NCBI GenBank assembly: GCA_030040515.1
Contig: JASHTO010000316.1
Location: 1 to 9,620, forward strand
Direction: 5' to 3'
Length of the DNA stretch: 9,620 bases
From: Terriglobia bacterium
GTDB taxonomy: Bacteria; Acidobacteriota; Terriglobia; UBA7540
Positions 7,601-9,620 of the stretch are shown piece after piece (position 1 is the stretch's first letter; every line of letters starts with the position of its first letter). The notes below the pieces were generated by a model. The model had not been told where the DNA came from and ran no database searches. It was given only the letters and a program-made list of their open reading frames with translations. The translations under genes were made by a program, and so were the position numbers.

Positions 7601-7863
7601 TCAAAGTGGCGCATGTTCAGCGTGCGCCGGCCGGCTTCGCGGCAAAGGGCAAAAGCTTCGGGAAGAATTTGGTCAAGCATCGCGCCCTGCGCAAGGTGTT
7701 CTTTCAGTTTGGCGGTGCGCAGGGGAAAGTCCGAGTCGGCGAGCTTCTGCATCTCGGGCTCGAGCGCGTTGATTTCCACAACTCGCGCGCCCAGACGCTT
7801 CAAATCACGCTCGTTCTTCGTGCCAAAGACCTTGCCTAACGCGGATTGTAGATAAGCTCCCAT
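4627..7863 (-). CDS. secA: Preprotein translocase ATPase SecA with a large NBD2 insertion
   Basis: A 1078-residue ATP-driven motor of the Sec pathway that pushes unfolded preproteins through SecYEG. NBD1 contains Walker A MKTGEGKT (105-112) and the Walker B-like VDEVD (211-215), followed by DEARTPLIISG. The preprotein-binding segment lies between about 225 and 370. NBD2 begins near LAGMTGTAE (372-380) and includes TNMAGRGTDILLGG (624-637) and the LRGRAGRQGD arginine-finger region (731-740). Residues 638-706 form an enlarged variable subdomain. The helical scaffold and wing follow. The C-terminus has a zinc motif (C1037, C1039, C1048, H1049) and a short Ala/Gly-rich tail. Residues 459-593 interrupt the normally continuous junction between LRKAG and VRHNVLNAK. 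E. coli SecA is about 900 residues, and this insertion accounts for most of the excess. No strong ribosome site precedes the ATG, but a good promoter lies just upstream. Confidence 0.97.
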   Translation of the reverse strand: MGAYLQSALGKVFGTKNERDLKRLGARVVEINALEPEMQKLADSDFPLRTAKLKEHLAQGAMLDQILPEAFALCREAGRRTLNMRHFDVQLLGGMVLHEGKIAEMKTGEGKTLVATLPAYLNALEGKGVHVVTVNDYLAKRDAAWMGPIYRLLGLSVGVIVHDLNDEERRAAYGSDLTYGTNNEFGFDYLRDNMKFDLKDYVQRAHHFAIVDEVDSILIDEARTPLIISGSSDEATDKYMRVDKVIPHLVDKEDYEVDEKRRQVSPNDSGIAKAEKLLGLENLYDPANIEFNHHFQQALRAHALFKRDRDYVVKDGEVIIVDEFTGRLMPGRRWSDGLHQAVEAKEGVKIESENQTLATVTFQNYFRMYKKLAGMTGTAETEAAEFEKIYSLDIIIVPTNRSLIRHEWADVVYRTEREKFNAVIEEIKEYHLCGQPVLMGSIAIEKSERLSAALRKAGVVPARLQEAAKAAGLEGPKLRIWLERLAQTPHLALEWLTRTGVGITVVKEMLGQSRFKSMATGVNGTRQAFLDALSKRAPHEYPYNGLPPADESVLSDLLSLANDTDPKCLPVLDCLISMRCRLDRVVEVLGMKEVRHNVLNAKQHEREALIVAQAGRVGAITVSTNMAGRGTDILLGGNPETMAREEFRKSPEKLREQGINPEPPERPPEGSDSLIFGKYVEDYAAWRKRWEEFVGHFKSVTDIEHDRVVALGGLHILGTERHEARRIDNQLRGRAGRQGDPGSSRFYLSLEDDLLRIFAGERISGIMHKLGMEEGVPIVSRLISKRIKEAQKAVEAQNFESRKHLLEYDDVMNKQRETIYGLRRQLLEGSDQKEFVLSAADTVVDWLVDQFCPKDQHADQWNITGLRTEFWGRFGIDLKNRELPYNPRLLSELKDQLTGLVHAHYDEREKVWGAERMRLHERMVMLQVVDAQWKDHLLTMDHLKEGIGLRGYSQRDPLVEYKRESYDLFEAMYERVQDETLRYLFLMRTPEEEEEMIRQYQQRKRREQREMQLMGAGAVEKPQQVIRREKIGRNDPCPCGSGKKYKKCHGAGAAGGAAGASAGSEKPQAASKNVVKTA
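6085..6489 (-). other. 405-base in-frame insertion in secA (SecA residues 459-593)
   Basis: In ordinary SecA the strand after SIAIEKSERLSAALRKAG runs directly into VRHNVLNAK. Here 135 residues separate the two. The inserted segment is mostly helix-like and charged, for example RLQEAAKAAGLEG, LRIWLERLAQTPHLALEWL and SVLSDLLSLAND. It contains C568, C574 and C580. There is no intein signature (no Cys/Ser at the first junction residue and no His-Asn at the end), no stop codon and no obvious target-site duplication. It looks like an extra folded subdomain and not a mobile remnant. I do not recognise a family for it. Confidence 0.8.
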
Positions 7864-7904
7864 CGTCTAGTAGGCGGCATCGAGCCGCAGAGTCCAACCA
7901 TCCT

Positions 7905-7933
7905 ATTGTAAAGCCCGGTGCGGGAGTTGACAA
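7905..7933 (-). promoter_or_regulatory. Sigma70-type promoter of secA
   Basis: On the minus strand, TTGTCA (7933-7928, 5 of 6) is followed by a 17-base spacer and TACAAT (7910-7905, 5 of 6). Transcription would start near 7898 and leave a leader of about 35 bases before the secA ATG. It lies in the 123-base gap after the FAD oxidoreductase gene, so secA and DUF4337 can be expressed independently of it. Confidence 0.7.
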
Positions 7934-7986
7934 CTGAGGGCTAGCTCACGGATTGGGAACCCCGAGGCCCGTGGAGTTCAATCCTC

Positions 7987-9147
7987 TTAAAGGACGGCGC
8001 TCTCATGGATCATGCGGCCCTCGGCGAAGCGGGCGAGGTTGAGGGCCGTGGCGTCGATTAAATCGGTGTGGCCGCGCAGGATCAAATCGGACATGACTTT
8101 TCCGGTGGCGGGGGAGTGCATCACGCCGTGGCCGCTGAAGCCGTTGGCGAGATAGAAGCCTGGAACCTCGGGCACCGGGCCGAGGATGGGGTAATGGTCT
8201 GGCGTCATTTCGTAAAGTCCGGCCCAGGCGCGCTTGGGATTAACCTCGAGCGACTCAAAGCAGGGAACGCGGTCGACGGCGCGCGTGAGAATCTTTTCAA
8301 TGAACGCGGGGTCGAATTGGGTCTTGAAACCTGGCGTTTCTTCCGGATCGTTCCAGGCGAGCAGAACTCCCAGACCCTCGGGGCGGAAATGAAAACCCGT
8401 GGCCATATCGATGGTCATGGGCGCTTCGCGCGCGATGAGCGGGAACGGTTCGGTGGGAACCAGCATGCGACGTAGGGGCTGGACGGGCAAATCCACTCCT
8501 GCGAGCGCAGCAACCTGGGCCGCCCAAGGTCCGGCAGCGTTCACCACTTTGCGCGTGGAGACGGTTCCGCGCCTAGTTTCAACTCCTGCAATGCCGTTGG
8601 CGTCTTTCAAAATCCCCGTGACTTCCGCCCCTTTCCACAAGTGCACACCTTTTTCTGTAGCGCGCTGCATGAAGCCGCCCATCACGCTGTGAGGGTCCAC
8701 GAATCCGTCGGCGGAGCCGAAACTTCCCCCCAAGACGTCATCCGAGCGCAGGTGCGGCATGCGATGGAGAACCTCTGCGGGGGAGAGCAATTCCACCGTC
8801 TTCACGCCGCACGCGCGCTGCAATTGGAAATTCGCGCGCAGATATTCCATGTGCTTTTCGCGGGTGGCCACGAACAAATAGCCTTGCGGACGATATCCAG
8901 GGGGGCAGCCGGTGGCCTGCTCGAAGCGGGCGAAGAAATCGAGGGCGTAGAGTGAGAGCCGAATGTTGATCTCCGTGGAAAACTGCGCTCGCACACCCCC
9001 CATGCTCTTGCCGGTTGAGCCTCGGCCCAGGTGCGCCTCGCGTTCGAGCACCAAAACGTCCGTGCATCCGCCCTCGGCAAGGTGATAGGCGACGCTCGCG
9101 CCTACGATTCCGCCGCCGATCATCACCACTTCGGCTGTTTCCGCCAC
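7987..9147 (-). CDS. FAD-dependent amine/amino-acid oxidoreductase (DadA/SoxB, DAO family)
   Basis: A 386-residue flavoenzyme of the D-amino-acid oxidase/sarcosine oxidase beta superfamily. These oxidise C-N bonds of amino acids or N-methylated amines. The Rossmann FAD site is at the N-terminus: GGGIVG (11-16), with the acidic ribose-binding residue in VLVLERE (31-37). STGKSMGGVRAQFST (44-58) is a second flavin-contact segment, VVNAAGPWA (201-209) is characteristic, and NGFSGHGVMHSPATGK (335-350) is the C-terminal flavin loop. Length matches the family. The substrate cannot be read from sequence; sarcosine, proline, glycine or a D-amino acid are all possible. The GTG at 9147 is chosen because GGAGG precedes it by 7 bases. 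The alternative ATG at 9183 lacks a ribosome site and adds 12 atypical residues. secA lies downstream behind its own promoter. Confidence 0.9.
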   Translation of the reverse strand: MAETAEVVMIGGGIVGASVAYHLAEGGCTDVLVLEREAHLGRGSTGKSMGGVRAQFSTEINIRLSLYALDFFARFEQATGCPPGYRPQGYLFVATREKHMEYLRANFQLQRACGVKTVELLSPAEVLHRMPHLRSDDVLGGSFGSADGFVDPHSVMGGFMQRATEKGVHLWKGAEVTGILKDANGIAGVETRRGTVSTRKVVNAAGPWAAQVAALAGVDLPVQPLRRMLVPTEPFPLIAREAPMTIDMATGFHFRPEGLGVLLAWNDPEETPGFKTQFDPAFIEKILTRAVDRVPCFESLEVNPKRAWAGLYEMTPDHYPILGPVPEVPGFYLANGFSGHGVMHSPATGKVMSDLILRGHTDLIDATALNLARFAEGRMIHESAVL

Positions 9148-9154
9148 CGCGAAT

Positions 9155-9159
9155 CCTCC
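9155..9159 (-). promoter_or_regulatory. Ribosome binding site selecting the GTG start of the FAD oxidoreductase
   Basis: GGAGG on the minus strand is 7 bases from the GTG at 9147. This spacing is ideal, and it puts the dinucleotide-binding motif within 11 residues of the N-terminus, as is usual for the family. Confidence 0.75.
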
Positions 9160-9183
9160 GCAATCCCAACTCGAAGATTCCAC

Positions 9184-9212
9184 AGATTACGCAGAATGCC
9201 GAAACATGGCAA
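9184..9212 (-). promoter_or_regulatory. Weak candidate promoter for the FAD oxidoreductase
   Basis: On the minus strand, TTGCCA (9212-9207, 5 of 6) is followed by a 17-base spacer and TAATCT (9189-9184, only 3 of 6). Position relative to the GTG start is plausible. The -10 match is poor, so this is a suggestion only. Confidence 0.3.
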
Positions 9213-9239
9213 TACAGGCTAGTGGTACAACTTGGCATC

Positions 9240-9290
9240 TGTAGCGGCGGTCTTCGACCGCCGAATCGTCGATCGGGGATCGGCGCTACA
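9240..9290. repeat. Double-hairpin intergenic repeat, copy 2
   Basis: A 51-base element with the same plan as 983-1032: TGTAG, hairpin 1 (9245-9263: arms CGGCGGTC and GACCGCCG, loop TTC), linker AAT, hairpin 2 (9267-9285: arms CGTCGATC and GATCGGCG with one G-T pair, loop GGG), then CTACA. It lies between two divergently transcribed genes, close to both candidate promoters. Base changes relative to copy 1 fall at paired positions and keep the stems. Confidence 0.85.
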
Positions 9291-9370
9291 ACAAACCGCA
9301 CCACTATCCAATACATCCGCGAGGCGCTGCTTCTTGCATCCGCGCCTGCATGGCGTCAGAATAGGTCCGG

Positions 9371-9398
9371 TTGTGCGTATCTGCACAGCACTTGTAAT
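9371..9398 (+). promoter_or_regulatory. Candidate promoter with overlapping palindrome for the last gene
   Basis: TTGTGC (9371-9376, weak) is followed by a 16-base spacer and TGTAAT (9393-9398, 5 of 6). The start would be near 9405, about 30 bases before the ATG at 9436. A palindrome, TGTGC-6-GCACA (9372-9387), overlaps the -35 box and spacer and could be an operator or chance. Confidence 0.35.
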
Positions 9399-9435
9399 CT
9401 GACAACAGACTGCGGACCACGGACAAGGAGAATTT

Positions 9436-9620
9436 ATGAAAGCAGGTGGAATGGTCTTGGGTTTGGTTATTGTGGCAGGGATCGTGTGGTTCGTCGTGAA
9501 AGCGCAGTTCACGCAAGGACCTGCGGCGGGGCAGCCTCCCAAAGAGGTGATCGACGTGGTGGGTGTGAAGAACGACTTGCTGAACATCGGGCAGGCCGAG
9601 CGGATGTACCTGGCGAGTCA
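9436..9620 (+). CDS. Small membrane-anchored protein, possibly pilin-related (3' end outside window)
   Basis: Sixty-one codons are visible before the window ends. The ATG at 9436 is preceded by AAGGAG five bases upstream. Residues about 4-22 are a hydrophobic anchor. A Gly/Pro-rich linker (28-35) follows, and then the segment from KEVIDVVGVKNDLLNI to QAERMYLAS. The last part recalls the start of the globular region of type IV pilin/GspG-like proteins, where a helix is followed by an acidic, Tyr-containing segment. No prepilin peptidase site (a glycine before a Phe-Thr-Leu-Ile-Glu type helix) is present, so it would not be a processed pilin. This family call rests on a short match and is tentative. 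The rest of the protein is needed to decide. Confidence 0.6.
   Translation, partial: MKAGGMVLGLVIVAGIVWFVVKAQFTQGPAAGQPPKEVIDVVGVKNDLLNIGQAERMYLAS

Noticed and set aside
9219..9587. 122-codon minus-strand open frame near the right end
   Set aside because: It overlaps the repeat and the plus-strand gene that has a good ribosome site, and its product is low-complexity Thr/Pro/Cys-rich.

Overview
The window is a GC-rich bacterial chromosomal segment. Gene content, the style of the HtrA and SecA proteins and the short intergenic palindromes suggest Acidobacteriota. That placement is inferred from remembered family resemblance, not from a marker gene. There are seven protein-coding genes, two of them cut by the window edges. 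I see no rRNA, tRNA, CRISPR array, intact insertion sequence or phage gene.

Layout, left to right: (1) the 3' part of a + strand TPR/HD-GYP protein whose HD-GYP domain has lost several metal ligands; (2) a ~500-base gene-free gap with a double-hairpin repeat and a candidate promoter; (3) a + strand HtrA/DegP-type serine protease; (4) a + strand membrane-anchored alpha/beta hydrolase; (5) convergent with it, on the - strand, a small DUF4337-type membrane protein; (6) directly upstream of that, also - strand, secA, with its own good sigma70-type promoter and a 135-residue insertion in the second nucleotide-binding domain; (7) upstream again, - strand, a DadA/SoxB-type FAD amine oxidoreductase with a GTG start; (8) a divergent intergenic region with a second copy of the double-hairpin repeat; (9) on the + strand, the start of a small membrane-anchored protein, possibly pilin-related, cut by the window end.

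How the genes relate: SecA (preprotein export motor), HtrA (envelope protein quality control), the anchored hydrolase and the DUF4337 protein are all linked to the cell envelope. SecA and DUF4337 are probably co-transcribed. The FAD oxidoreductase looks metabolic and unrelated, and secA has a promoter between the two. No single pathway unites the window.

The observations most worth following are the ~50-bp double-hairpin repeat, whose two copies keep one structural plan through compensatory base changes; the SecA insertion; and the degenerate HD-GYP domain.
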